A stretch of DNA of 64,000 bases, from NCBI RefSeq assembly GCF_008085905.1, contig NZ_VSFF01000005.1, positions 530,851 through 594,850 of the forward strand, written 5' to 3'. This stretch comes from Actinomadura syzygii (GTDB taxonomy: Bacteria; Actinomycetota; Actinomycetes; Streptosporangiales; Streptosporangiaceae). The first letter of the stretch is position 1. Each line of letters begins with the position of its first letter. The translations under genes were made by a program, and so were the position numbers. Of this stretch, positions 7,808-16,171 are shown one piece after another. The notes beneath the pieces are model-generated. The model was not told the origin of the DNA. It saw nothing but the letters and a program-made list of their open reading frames with translations, and did no database searches.

Positions 7808-10456
7808 GTGGACGCCGGGTTGGTCGGTCGGCGGCGCCAACTGGGCGCCGTCGCTGCGGCGTTCGCGGACGCGGCCGACGGCCGTCCACGGGTCGTGTCG
7901 ATCGAGGGCGACGGCGGCGCGGGCAAGACGGCCCTGGCCAGGCGGTCGATCGCCGATCTCGCCGTGGAACACCGCGCCGTCGTCGTGACCGGGGACGAGC
8001 TGACCGCTTCGGTTCCGTTCGCCGCGCTCGGGCCGCTGGTCGACGTCCCGTCCGGGACGACGGTGGTCGAGGCGGCCCGGCTGGTGATCGGCCGCCTGGC
8101 GGAACTGGCCGACGCCGCCGGGCTCTTGGTCGTGCTCGTCGACGACCTTCACTGGGTTGACCTGGCGTCTCGCCAGTCGCTGGCCATCGCCGCCGGACGT
8201 CTCGAACACGAGCCGGTGGCGATCGTCGTCACGGCGCGTCCGGAACACGGCGGCGCCGACGACGGCTGGGCCAGGCTGCGCAACGACGCGGGCCGCTGCG
8301 TCCGGGTCCGCGTCGGCGGGCTCGGCGCGGACGACGTCGCCGCGCTCGCCGCCCAGCGCGGCATGCCGCTGACCTCGGCGGCGGCGCGGCGGCTCACCGA
8401 CCACACCGGCGGAAACGCCCTGTACGTCACGACGCTGCTGGACGACGTCCCACCGGAGGTGCTCAACCGCACGGGCGAGGCGCTGCCGGTCCCGGCGGAC
8501 CTGTCGGCGCTGGTCGCCGCGAGGTTCGCGGGGCTGGACGCCGGTCCGGCGGCGCTGCTGGGCGCGCTCGCCGTGCTCGCCCGTCCGGCACCGTTGCCGC
8601 AGGTCGCGGAGGTGGCCGACAGCGCGGACCCGGCAGCGGACTGCGACGGCCTGCTCTCGACGCGCTGGGTGGAGCGGCGCCCCGGCGGGGCGGGCCTAGC
8701 CCGGCTCGCCTTCGTCCACCCGCTGATGCGGCAGGCCGTCTACGACACGCTGCCGCTGGACGACCGCCGCCGCCTGCACCTCGCCGCGGCGCGCGTCGGC
8801 GACCGGCGCGGCGCACTCGCCCACCGCGTCGCCGCGGCCGACCGGGTCGACGAGGCGCTGGCCGCCGAACTCGAAGCGGAGGCCCGGTCGGCGTCCGCGC
8901 CCGACGACGCCGGAACCGCCGCGCGGATGCTGCGCTGGGCCGCCGACCTCACACCGGAGCGCGCGGCCCGCGAGCGGCGGCTCCTCGGCGCCGCCCGGCT
9001 CGCCGTCGACGCCGCCGACCCGGCGCTGGACGAGCTGGTCCCGGCCGTCGCCGCCTGCGCGGACGGCCCGGAGCGCGACCTCGTCCTCGGCACGGCCGCC
9101 TGGCGGGCGGGCGACTCGGGCGAGGCGATCCACCGGCTGCGGCGTGCCGCGTCCGGCGCCGACGTGGCGGTCGAGGCGCTGGTCCGGTTGGCGGACGTGT
9201 TCGTCGTCCTCGGCCACGGGCAGGCGGCGATCGACGCGGCGGCCGAAGCGCTGGACCGCGAGCCGTCCGACGAGCGGACCCGGCTGGCGGCATGGGCGAG
9301 CCGCGCCCTCGGCGTCGCCTCGCGCGACGGAGCGATCGCCGGACTGGCGGTGCTGCGCGACCTTCTGCCGTCCCGCCCGGACGAATGCGCCCCGGCGGAG
9401 AACGGACTCCTCGCACTCCGCGGACTCCTCGGCTGGTTCGCCCTCCGTCCCACGGCCGCCCTCGACGACCTCACCGCCGTCCTGGCGCGGCCCGCGGTCA
9501 CGCTGGAACGGCGCCGCCGCGCGCAGCTCGACGTGGCGCAGTGCCAGTACGTGATCGGCCGCTGGGACGAGGCGACGGTGCACGCCCGGCTCGTCCTGGA
9601 GCTGTCCGACGGCGAGCGCGAGCGGGACGCGGGGATCGCCCACCAGGTGCTGGCCGGGATCGCCGGGGGACGGGGCGACTGGCACGCGGCGGTCGTCCAC
9701 TTCGACGCGGCACGGCGGCTCGCCGCGACGTTCGGCACCCCCGAACTCGCCCTCGCCGCCCGCCTCGCCGGCTTCGCCGTCGCCCAGGCCCGCGGAGCGC
9801 ACGCCGAGATCGCGGGGCTGGTCTCGACGGCCGACGCCGCGACGCCGCCCGTCCTGTCGACGCTGTCGGTGTACCACCCGGGCGCGTCCGCGCACATCGA
9901 GGCGGGCGACCTCGACATCGCCGTCCGGCTCGCCGACCGCCTCGCCGCCGACGCCGAGCGCCGCCGCGTCGACGTGTCCGCGCAGGTGGCCGACCTGCGC
10001 GGCCGCGCCGCCGCCAGGCGCGGCGACCCGGCGGCCGCCGACCGGCACCTCGCCGAAGCCGCCGCCGCGATCACCGCCGACACGCCCGTCCTCATCGCCG
10101 CGGGCATCCACCTGGCCCGCGGGCGGCTGCTGCGGGCACGGGCCCGCCGCCACGACGCGATCGCCGCGCTGGCCGAGGCCCGCACGATCTACGAGAGCCT
10201 CGGCGCCCGCCCCTACCTCGACCGCGTCGACGCCGAACTGACCGACGCGGGCCTGTCCCGCCCGACCCGCCGCCGCTCGCCGCTGGACCTCACCCCTCGC
10301 GAACAGGACGTCGTCACACTCGCCGTCCGCGGCCGCTCCAACAAGGAGATCGCCGCCGAACTCTTCGTCAGCGAAAAGGCCGTCGAATACCACCTGCGCA
10401 ACACCTACGCCAAGCTCGGAATCACCTCAAAACGCGACCTACGCACCCACCTCTGA
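7808..10456 (+). CDS. LAL-type LuxR family transcriptional regulator (AAA + TPR-like + HTH)
   Basis: An 882-residue STAND-type regulator. Walker A is GDGGAGKTA (about residue 36) and Walker B LLVVLVDDLHWVD (about 112). A long Ala-rich helical region of about residues 350-800 fits TPR-like sensor repeats. The last 65 residues are a LuxR-type HTH: LTPREQDVVTLAVRGRSNKE then IAAELFVSEKAVEYHLRNTY. LAL proteins bind ATP and switch on catabolic or antibiotic genes after an inducer binds. GTG start; a long Pro/Arg-rich reading frame on the opposite strand is only a codon-bias shadow. The target is not evident; the hydrolase ending 67 bp upstream may be in the same unit. Confidence 0.9.
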   Translation: MDAGLVGRRRQLGAVAAAFADAADGRPRVVSIEGDGGAGKTALARRSIADLAVEHRAVVVTGDELTASVPFAALGPLVDVPSGTTVVEAARLVIGRLAELADAAGLLVVLVDDLHWVDLASRQSLAIAAGRLEHEPVAIVVTARPEHGGADDGWARLRNDAGRCVRVRVGGLGADDVAALAAQRGMPLTSAAARRLTDHTGGNALYVTTLLDDVPPEVLNRTGEALPVPADLSALVAARFAGLDAGPAALLGALAVLARPAPLPQVAEVADSADPAADCDGLLSTRWVERRPGGAGLARLAFVHPLMRQAVYDTLPLDDRRRLHLAAARVGDRRGALAHRVAAADRVDEALAAELEAEARSASAPDDAGTAARMLRWAADLTPERAARERRLLGAARLAVDAADPALDELVPAVAACADGPERDLVLGTAAWRAGDSGEAIHRLRRAASGADVAVEALVRLADVFVVLGHGQAAIDAAAEALDREPSDERTRLAAWASRALGVASRDGAIAGLAVLRDLLPSRPDECAPAENGLLALRGLLGWFALRPTAALDDLTAVLARPAVTLERRRRAQLDVAQCQYVIGRWDEATVHARLVLELSDGERERDAGIAHQVLAGIAGGRGDWHAAVVHFDAARRLAATFGTPELALAARLAGFAVAQARGAHAEIAGLVSTADAATPPVLSTLSVYHPGASAHIEAGDLDIAVRLADRLAADAERRRVDVSAQVADLRGRAAARRGDPAAADRHLAEAAAAITADTPVLIAAGIHLARGRLLRARARRHDAIAALAEARTIYESLGARPYLDRVDAELTDAGLSRPTRRRSPLDLTPREQDVVTLAVRGRSNKEIAAELFVSEKAVEYHLRNTYAKLGITSKRDLRTHL

Positions 10457-10729
10457 ACCCTGCCCTCGGTCGGCGGCGGACTGTTCACCACGCCGCTGAC
10501 CGGCATCGTCACCTCCGGTGTCGCCCCGGCCGACGCGGGGGCCGCGTCCGGGCTCGTGAACACGGCGAAGTAGATCGGCGGCGCGCTCGGGCTGGCCGTC
10601 CTGATCGTCCTCACTGGGGAGTACGCCTACACCCGGCAGGGCCTCGCCGACGGGTACGGCCGGGCGTTCGCGCTCACCGCGCTGGCCCTCGCGGCGGTCG
10701 CCGTCCTCGCGTCCCGTCGTGATACCTGA
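10457..10729 (+). pseudogene. Remnant of an MFS (DHA2-type) drug-efflux transporter, C-terminal part only
   Basis: Directly after the LAL stop, the frame reads GGGLFTTPLTGIVTSGVAP, then ADAGAASGLVNTAK, TAG, IGGALGLAVLIVL and a final hydrophobic helix to TGA. This is the conserved late region of 14-helix MFS exporters (AGAASGLLNTxxQIGGALG). The stop at 10571-10573 replaces the conserved Gln codon by CAG to TAG. No start or N-terminal 350 residues are present. It is a decayed fragment, probably left by a deletion that placed the LAL gene here. Confidence 0.8.
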
Positions 10730-10760
10730 CGCGACTGCCAGGGCCTTTTCGCGGAGGGGG

Positions 10761-10792
10761 TTGCATCCGGTACCGGGGTACAGGCTTACCTT
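10761..10792 (+). promoter_or_regulatory. MerR-type promoter: -35 TTGCAT, 20-bp spacer with GTAC dyad, -10 TACCTT
   Basis: TTGCAT (10761-10766) and TACCTT (10787-10792) are separated by 20 bp, longer than the normal 17, as in MerR-controlled promoters. The spacer carries CCGGTAC-CGGG-GTACAGG, close to the known mercury operator TCCGTAC-N4-GTACGGA. The -10 ends six bases before the ATG of the next gene, so the transcript should be leaderless or nearly so. Confidence 0.75.
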
Positions 10793-10798
10793 CGAGAC

Positions 10799-11173
10799 AT
10801 GGAACCACGGCAAGTACCGGACGATCACGGGTGGGCGCCGCGGGCGTGCACGCTGCCGACCGTGGAGCGGCCGCTGCGGGTGGCCGAGTTCGACGCGCTG
10901 TTCGCCGAGGCGGTGACCGCCGTCGAGCCCGCCGGGCCGGGCCGGGTGCGGCTGGTGCTGCGTCCCGACCCGGAGGTGGCCGGACGGGCCGCCGAGCTGG
11001 CGGCCCGCGAGACCGGATGCTGCTCGTTCTTCACCTTCACCCTGACCGCCACCGGAGGCGCGCTGGCCCTCCAGGCCGGTGTCGACGAGCGACACACCGA
11101 GGTGCTGGACGCGCTGGCCGCCCGCGCGAGCGAGTTGAGCGCGTCCGGCGGAGCCTCCGGGACGCGGCCGTGA
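10799..11173 (+). CDS. Conserved hypothetical protein of MerR metal operon
   Basis: A 124-residue soluble protein with no signal or membrane helix. Its notable feature is an adjacent Cys pair in ARETGCCSFFTFTLTATG (about residues 72-89), a possible thiolate metal site, within an alternating beta/alpha pattern. I do not know its biochemical role. Being first gene behind a MerR-type promoter, overlapping the regulator by 4 bp (GTGA) and followed by a YnfA-type membrane protein, it is probably made on metal or thiol-reactive stress (inference). The ATG sits about where transcription should start. Confidence 0.7.
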   Translation: MEPRQVPDDHGWAPRACTLPTVERPLRVAEFDALFAEAVTAVEPAGPGRVRLVLRPDPEVAGRAAELAARETGCCSFFTFTLTATGGALALQAGVDERHTEVLDALAARASELSASGGASGTRP

Positions 11174-11643
11174 CCACCGTCGACGGCGGCGCGGACGGCC
11201 GGTTGCGCAGCGGCCAGGTCGCCGCCGCCGCCGGGGTGAACCAGCAGACGCTCCGCTACTACGAGCGGCGCGGCCTACTGCACGAGCCGGAGCGGACACC
11301 GGGCGGCCACCGCCTGTACCCGGCCGAGGCCGTGACGCTGCTGCGCGTGATCAAGACCGCGCAGCGCCTGGGCTTCACCTTGGAGGAGGTCGCCGACCTG
11401 CTGGAGGCCGGAACCCACCGCCACAGGCACCGGCGTGCGGACGCCGGGCTGCGGGAGAGCGCCCGTGCCAAGCTCGCCGAGGTGGAAGCCAAGATCACCG
11501 ACCTCCAGGTCATCGCGGACACACTCCGCCAGGCACTGGACGCCGGATGCGACGACCTGGTCGCCTGCGCCGCCGAGGAGAGTTGCCCCCTGCCCTTCGC
11601 CGATCTGGCGACCACCAACGCGGGACCGGGATGCCGATGCTGA
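11170..11643 (+). CDS. MerR family metal-responsive regulator
   Basis: A 157-residue protein. The MerR HTH is clear ([20 protein letters not shown] then [17 protein letters not shown]), followed by the dimerisation helix. The C-terminal end is Cys-rich: C127, C133 and C139 in [14 protein letters not shown], plus C155 and C157 in GCRC. The C-x5-C-P arrangement resembles the metal loop of Hg(II) MerR, but the position usually held by its first ligand Cys reads THRHRHR, so His may replace it and metal choice is open. GTG start overlapping the previous stop. It should act on the GTAC dyad upstream. Confidence 0.88.
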   Translation: MTTVDGGADGRLRSGQVAAAAGVNQQTLRYYERRGLLHEPERTPGGHRLYPAEAVTLLRVIKTAQRLGFTLEEVADLLEAGTHRHRHRRADAGLRESARAKLAEVEAKITDLQVIADTLRQALDAGCDDLVACAAEESCPLPFADLATTNAGPGCRC

Positions 11644-11662
11644 CCGTGAAGGGGGCGCGCTC

Positions 11663-11998
11663 ATGACGGACGTCGCCAGGTCCATCGCCCTGTTCGTTCT
11701 GGCCGCGTTCGCTGAGATCGGGGGCGCCTGGCTGGTGTGGCAGGGCGTCCGCGAGCATCGCGGGTGGATCTGGATCGGGGCGGGCATCATCGCGCTCGGG
11801 CTCTACGGGTTCGTGGCCACCCTTCAGCCCGACGCCAACTTCGGGCGGATCCTGGCCGCCTACGGCGGCGTCTTCGTCGCGGGTTCGCTGGCCTGGGGCA
11901 TGGTCGCGGACGGGTTCCGTCCCGACCGCTGGGACGTCACGGGCGCCCTGATCTGCCTCGTCGGCGTCGCGGTCATCATGTACACCCCGCGCGGCTGA
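11663..11998 (+). CDS. ynfA: YnfA family (UPF0060) small membrane protein
   Basis: A 111-residue protein with four predicted membrane helices, starting [20 protein letters not shown] and ending [19 protein letters not shown]. The family is a distant relative of small multidrug resistance exporters; E13 in AFAEIGGAW is the conserved charged membrane residue. YnfA has been linked to efflux in enterobacteria. It is the third gene of the MerR operon, 19 bp after the regulator stop, which suggests a role in metal or cation export. The ATG has GAAGGGGG upstream. Confidence 0.9.
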   Translation: MTDVARSIALFVLAAFAEIGGAWLVWQGVREHRGWIWIGAGIIALGLYGFVATLQPDANFGRILAAYGGVFVAGSLAWGMVADGFRPDRWDVTGALICLVGVAVIMYTPRG

Positions 11999-12011
11999 AC
12001 CAGCCCTGACG

Positions 12012-12067
12012 GCCCGGTGAAACCCGGGCGCCTATCTCAATGGGGGAGGCGTTGACGTCCTCCCATT
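12012..12067 (+). other. Two stem-loops between ynfA and the HAF-repeat gene
   Basis: GCCCGG (12012-12017) pairs with CCGGGC (12024-12029), a likely end of the metal operon though without a T run. AATGGG...AGG (12039-12049) pairs with CCTCCCATT (12059-12067), leaving two bulged G. The second could be a leader structure for the HAF gene, but TTGACG in its loop could equally be a -35. No riboswitch class is recognised. Confidence 0.35.
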
Positions 12068-12111
12068 TCATTGGACGGTCGGGCTGACGGCCGTGATCAA
12101 GAGGTGGGCTG

Positions 12112-13215
12112 ATGACTCGCAAGACGTTCAGGTCCCGGGCGGTCGCCATTGCCGGAACGGCCGCGCTCGGCATTGCCGGGACGGGCCTGGCGGCCCCCGC
12201 GCGTGCGGCGGCGCCGCATTACACGCTGACGGTCGGCCCGGCGGCGGCGCAGCGCTACACCGACATCAACGACCGGGGCGACATCATCGGCATCGGGCAG
12301 CAGCCGGGCGCGCAGAACGGGCAGGCGTTCATCATCAAGGCCGGGACGAGCACGCCGCAATTCCTGTCCACGCCGAGCGACCCGGGAAACACCCAGCAAT
12401 ACACCGAACCACTCGCGGTCAACAACAATGGCGTCACCGTCGGGGACACCTACCTGACCCCGACCACCGGGCCGGTCTTGAACGTCCACCGCCCGACCCG
12501 GTGGGACGGGCCCGGCGCGACCGGCGTGGACCTCGGCGTCGATCCGAACAAGTCGTTCTTCGACGTCAGGGCCACCGGCATCAACGACAGCGGCCTGATC
12601 GTCGGCAAGACCCTCCAGGCGGACGACCACACCCACGCCTGGACGGTGAACGGAACGACGATCACCCAGCTTCCGCCATTGCCCGGCGGTACGGAGGCCC
12701 GCGCGAACGGGGTCAACAACGACGGCGTGATCGTGGGGTCGGCCATCGCCGCCGACAAGGCCACCGTTCCCGCCGTCGAGTGGGTGGGCGGCAAGATCCG
12801 GAGCCTGGGAATCCTGCCCGGCGGCACCTATGCCGAGGCCAGGGCCGTCAATTCCTCCGGTGTGGCGGTCGGCCAGTCCACCGTCACGACCGGCAAGGAA
12901 CTCGGCCTTTCCCATGCCGTCGTATTCAGCGGCGGTAACGTGACCGACCTCAACGTCCCCGGCACCGGACGCGGGGACACCGTGGCCCACGCCGTCAACG
13001 ACGACGGCACGATAGTCGGCCAAGCCGTCGCCACCGGATTCGTCTACCAGAACGGCGTCGCCACCGACCTCAGCACGCTCATCCCGGCGGGCTCCGGCTT
13101 CCATATCCTCACGGCCACCGGAATCAACAACCACGGCGACATCGTCGGTCTGGCCACCAAGACCGCGAACGGCACGGGCACGCGCTACCCCGTCCTGCTC
13201 ACTCCCACCGAATAG
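12112..13215 (+). CDS. Secreted HAF-repeat protein
   Basis: A 367-residue exported protein. Residues 1-33 are a Sec signal peptide ending ARAAAPH. The rest consists of degenerate repeats built on A-x-G-V/I-N-x-x-G-x-I/V-V-G: AVNNNGVTVGD, ATGINDSGLIVGK, ANGVNNDGVIVGS, ARAVNSSGVAVGQ, AHAVNDDGTIVGQ and ATGINNHGDIVGL. This is the HAF extracellular repeat, a beta-propeller-like array found in secreted bacterial proteins of unknown function. AAGAGGTGGG lies just before the ATG. It stands alone, ended by a strong terminator. Confidence 0.88.
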   Translation: MTRKTFRSRAVAIAGTAALGIAGTGLAAPARAAAPHYTLTVGPAAAQRYTDINDRGDIIGIGQQPGAQNGQAFIIKAGTSTPQFLSTPSDPGNTQQYTEPLAVNNNGVTVGDTYLTPTTGPVLNVHRPTRWDGPGATGVDLGVDPNKSFFDVRATGINDSGLIVGKTLQADDHTHAWTVNGTTITQLPPLPGGTEARANGVNNDGVIVGSAIAADKATVPAVEWVGGKIRSLGILPGGTYAEARAVNSSGVAVGQSTVTTGKELGLSHAVVFSGGNVTDLNVPGTGRGDTVAHAVNDDGTIVGQAVATGFVYQNGVATDLSTLIPAGSGFHILTATGINNHGDIVGLATKTANGTGTRYPVLLTPTE

Positions 13216-13227
13216 CTACGAGAGTGG

Positions 13228-13270
13228 CCGCCCAGCACGGGACGCGGCCTATCCCGTGCTGGGCGGTTTT
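13228..13270. terminator. Strong intrinsic terminator, perfect 15-bp stem, between convergent genes
   Basis: CCGCCCAGCACGGGA (13228-13242) pairs perfectly with 13252-13266 across a 9-base loop and is followed by TTTT. It ends the HAF gene and overlaps the last codons and stop of the opposing CGNR gene, so it may serve that gene too. Confidence 0.85.
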
Positions 13271-13863
13271 CCGTGGCGGGCGTAATGGCGCGCGGCGCGG
13301 GCGCGGTTGCCGCAGGCCGTCGAGCACCATTCCCGGCGCGGATGGTTCTTGATGAAGTACAGCACGCAACCCGGGGCGAGGCAGGCGCGCAGTTCGAGGT
13401 CCCGCCACCGGCCGAAGAAATGGACGGCTTCGGCGGCCATCGCGCTGACGAACAGCTCGCCCGGCGGGCCGGTCACCCGGAACTCCTCGATGACGTCGCC
13501 GCCCTCGGTCAGTTCGAGGATCGGCGTGGCCCGCGCCGAGCCCGCGTGCTCGTTGACCGTCCGGACGGCCGCCTCCAGTTCCGCGATCGCGGACGCGGCC
13601 GACTCGCGGGGGTCGCCCGTCAGCTCCGCCGCGAGTCGGCGCAGCGCGTCGCGCAGGCCGCGGAGGCGGGCCAGCCCGTCCTCGGTCAGCCGGTCGGCGC
13701 TGCCGGCCAGGGGCGCGTCCAGCCGCGGGGCCACCGCGCCGAGCCAGCGGCGGGCGCTCTCCGCGCTGGTCAGCGCGTCGTGGACGCCGTGCCGGTCGGC
13801 GAAGACCGTGTTCATCAGCTCGACCGGCAGCGCCTGTCCCAGCAGCGGGGGCGAGGTGGGCAT
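13249..13863 (-). CDS. CGNR zinc-finger / ABATE-domain transcriptional regulator
   Basis: A 204-residue protein. The N-terminal two thirds match the ABATE (DUF1470) domain, ending PGELFVSAMAAEAVHFFG; the C-terminal zinc finger has C-x4-C spacing (CLAPGC), then REWCSTACGNRARAARHYAR with the defining CGNR motif. Such proteins are stress- or ligand-responsive DNA binders. It is divergent from a DUF1348 gene, and the 119-bp gap holds two dyads of TAACGGA, the likely binding sites. The last codons overlap the convergent terminator. Confidence 0.9.
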   Translation of the reverse strand: MPTSPPLLGQALPVELMNTVFADRHGVHDALTSAESARRWLGAVAPRLDAPLAGSADRLTEDGLARLRGLRDALRRLAAELTGDPRESAASAIAELEAAVRTVNEHAGSARATPILELTEGGDVIEEFRVTGPPGELFVSAMAAEAVHFFGRWRDLELRACLAPGCVLYFIKNHPRREWCSTACGNRARAARHYARHGKPPSTG

Positions 13864-13880
13864 CCCGCCAGTCTACGGCG

Positions 13881-13972
13881 TTCTAACGGATACTTCGTGA
13901 TTTATCCGTTTGACAGCAGGCGGGCCGCACACCTACCGTTCTAACGGATGTAGCGCATCTCGTCCGTTAGAA
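13881..13972. promoter_or_regulatory. Two inverted TAACGGA dyads between CGNR regulator and DUF1348 gene
   Basis: TTCTAACGGA (13881-13890) faces ATCCGTTT (13904-13911), and TTCTAACGGA (13939-13948) faces TCCGTTAGAA (13963-13972). Arms are separated by 12-14 bp. One dyad lies next to each start. Four copies of AACGGA in 92 bp of otherwise GC-rich DNA mark an operator region, presumably for the CGNR protein. Confidence 0.7.
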
Positions 13973-13982
13973 GGGTCCGTCC

Positions 13983-14450
13983 ATGACCGAGTCACGTCCG
14001 CCGTTCCCGCCGTTCGACGAGGAGTCGGCCCCGCAGAAGGTGCAGGCCGCCGAGGACGCCTGGAACACGCGCGACCCGCACCGGGTCAGCCTCGCCTACA
14101 CCCCCGACTCCGTTTGGCGGAACCGCGACACCTTCGTCACGGGACGGGACGAGATCGTGGAATTCCTCACGGCGAAATGGGAGCGCGAGCAGGACTACGT
14201 CCTACGCAAGAGCCTGTGGGGTTTCCGCGGCCACCGAATGGCCGTCCGCTTCCAGTACGAGTGGCACGACTCGGACGGCCAGTGGTGGCGCAGCTACGGC
14301 AATGAATTGTGGCAGTTCGCCGACAACGGGCTCATGAGCCGCCGCGAAGCCAGCATCAACGACGTGCGGATATCCGAGGCCGACCGCCGCTGGTTCGGGC
14401 CGCGCCCCGACGACGAGCGCGGCCCCGGCCACGACATTCCTCTTCAGTGA
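13983..14450 (+). CDS. NTF2-like protein, DUF1348 family
   Basis: A 155-residue protein of the SnoaL/NTF2-like cone fold: [20 protein letters not shown], then [32 protein letters not shown] and the aromatic-rich [19 protein letters not shown] are standard for DUF1348. Members bind small hydrophobic ligands; no reaction is assigned. Divergent from the CGNR regulator and almost certainly its target, this pair is common in actinomycetes. The ATG is 10 bases downstream of the second dyad, so the operator overlaps its leader. Confidence 0.88.
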   Translation: MTESRPPFPPFDEESAPQKVQAAEDAWNTRDPHRVSLAYTPDSVWRNRDTFVTGRDEIVEFLTAKWEREQDYVLRKSLWGFRGHRMAVRFQYEWHDSDGQWWRSYGNELWQFADNGLMSRREASINDVRISEADRRWFGPRPDDERGPGHDIPLQ

Positions 14451-14463
14451 TTCCCGGCGAGCG

Positions 14464-16089
14464 TCAGCGGACGTCCACGTAGTCGTCGGCGCCGGTGACG
14501 GGCATGTAGGTGGCGCTGCCCGCGTAGACGGCGCGCCAGGTGCCGTCCTGCTTGGCGGTGAAGGACTTGCGGAACACCCCGTCGGACGCGCTGCGCGTCG
14601 TCCCGGCGAGCGTCCACGACGACGCCCCGGCCCGCCGGAAGTAGATCTTCACCGTCGCGCCCGACCCGGGCTTCCACCCGCCCACGTTCCGGCTCAGCTT
14701 GCCCTGCACCGTCAGCGCCTTGCCCTTGCGGACGGGCTCCGGAGCGGCGTTGAACGAGCTGATGGCGGTCGCGTACCGGGCGTCGACGAAGTCGGTCCCG
14801 CTCACGACCGGGCGGTACGCGGACGACCCCGCGTAGCGCACCCGCCAGTACCCGTCGCGCGCGGCGGGCGCACCGACCGAGAACGCCCCGGCGGAGTCGG
14901 TCGTCCCCCGGCCGACGCGCGTCCACCCGGACGTGCCGTTCGCGGAGAACTCGACGTCCACGGTGGCGTCCTTCACGGCCGCGCCGTTCGACAGGAGCCG
15001 TCCCGACGTCGTGACCGTCCCGTTGAGGGCGACGGGCTCCGGCCCGGCGTTCGCCCCGCTGAACGCGGTGACGGCCCGCGCCGTCCCGACCTCCAGCGGC
15101 TGCCGGACCTCGCTCTGCGTGAAGAAGCCGGTCGAGTTGGGCGTGTAGTGGACGACCAGCTCGCCCGGGGTCGCCGCGAACGAGAACTCGAACGATCCGC
15201 CCGCGCCGAGCTTCTCGACCCTCCCGATGTACCGGGAGTCGCCGCCGTCGAACGGGAGGATCCACGCCTGGACCTCCTCGCCGATGCCGAGGAACACCGG
15301 CCCGCCGGTCCCGGCGCGCACCAGCTCTCCCCGGACGGTGACCGTGCTGCCCGCCGGGACGGGGTCGGGCGCGCTGAGCCGCGCCGAGATCGCCGTGGCG
15401 GTCTGCTTGAACGTGACCGGAACCGTCTCCCGGCCCTCGCACACCACGCCCTTCGCGGCGTTGGCGAGCACGGGCCGCCGGTCGGCGTCGCCCCCCACCG
15501 TGAACCGTCCGTCGGCGCCGGTCTCGGTGGTCCCCGGCGTCCCGAGGAGGCTGACGGGCAGGCCGCTCGCCGGCCTGGGGGCGGCGCCCTTGGACGTCCG
15601 GTAGGAGATGGCGCCGGACGCGGTCACCGTCCGGTGGTCGGCGTCGGCCACCGCCGGTGCCGCTTTGACGCCGGAGTACACCGGCAGGTAGCACGCCTGG
15701 AAGGTGTTGGAGTTCTGGGCGAGCAGGCGGCCGTTCGCGTCCTCCGCGTAGGCGACGGCCCAGTGCTCGCCCGGGTGCTCCTCGACGGAGACCGGCACGG
15801 AGCCCTGCCAGGTGCCGTCCTGCGCGGTCCCCTTGATCAGCCGGAGGTCTCCCAGCGCCGCCCAGCTCCCGCCGAACTGCGAGTCGGCGAGCCACGCCCG
15901 CACCCGCGCGACGCCCTCGCCCTTGACGTCCACCGTGACGGTCACGGGGTGCGCGGGGTTGTCGCGGTCCAAGGTCGGACTCACGAACACGTAGGGGGCC
16001 GCGTACGCGGACGCGGCGGGCGCGGCGACCACGACAAGAGGCGCCGCCAACACGGCGGCGGAGAACAGAGCACGAAAACGGCGATGCAC
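14464..16089 (-). CDS. Large secreted protein with immunoglobulin-like repeats
   Basis: A 541-residue exported protein with a signal peptide of about 32 residues (hydrophobic core from FSAAVLAAPL, AYAAP cleavage region). It consists of beta-rich modules. Two tandem copies near the C-terminus share the pattern YWRVRYAGSSAYRPVVSGTD and TWRAVYAGSATYMPVTGADD with VDVR/VDAR ends, each preceded by a TVxG...GKxL segment, as in bacterial Ig-like surface proteins. Start: AGGAGG lies six bases before this GTG; the in-frame GTG nine codons upstream lacks one. Role unknown, perhaps cell-surface adhesion or structure. Confidence 0.82.
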   Translation of the reverse strand: MHRRFRALFSAAVLAAPLVVVAAPAASAYAAPYVFVSPTLDRDNPAHPVTVTVDVKGEGVARVRAWLADSQFGGSWAALGDLRLIKGTAQDGTWQGSVPVSVEEHPGEHWAVAYAEDANGRLLAQNSNTFQACYLPVYSGVKAAPAVADADHRTVTASGAISYRTSKGAAPRPASGLPVSLLGTPGTTETGADGRFTVGGDADRRPVLANAAKGVVCEGRETVPVTFKQTATAISARLSAPDPVPAGSTVTVRGELVRAGTGGPVFLGIGEEVQAWILPFDGGDSRYIGRVEKLGAGGSFEFSFAATPGELVVHYTPNSTGFFTQSEVRQPLEVGTARAVTAFSGANAGPEPVALNGTVTTSGRLLSNGAAVKDATVDVEFSANGTSGWTRVGRGTTDSAGAFSVGAPAARDGYWRVRYAGSSAYRPVVSGTDFVDARYATAISSFNAAPEPVRKGKALTVQGKLSRNVGGWKPGSGATVKIYFRRAGASSWTLAGTTRSASDGVFRKSFTAKQDGTWRAVYAGSATYMPVTGADDYVDVR

Positions 16090-16171
16090 GGAATGCCTCC
16101 TAGGGCTGCTCTTCACCCAGGAGGACGCCGCACCCAGCCGCCAAGATCACAAATTTAAGATCACGAATCGG

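Noticed and set aside
10571..10573. In-frame TAG of the MFS remnant as a recoding site
   Set aside because: The N-terminal three quarters and any start are missing, so it is simple decay.
12012..12067. Stem-loops before the HAF gene as a riboswitch
   Set aside because: No known aptamer consensus is recognisable; two short hairpins alone do not support it.
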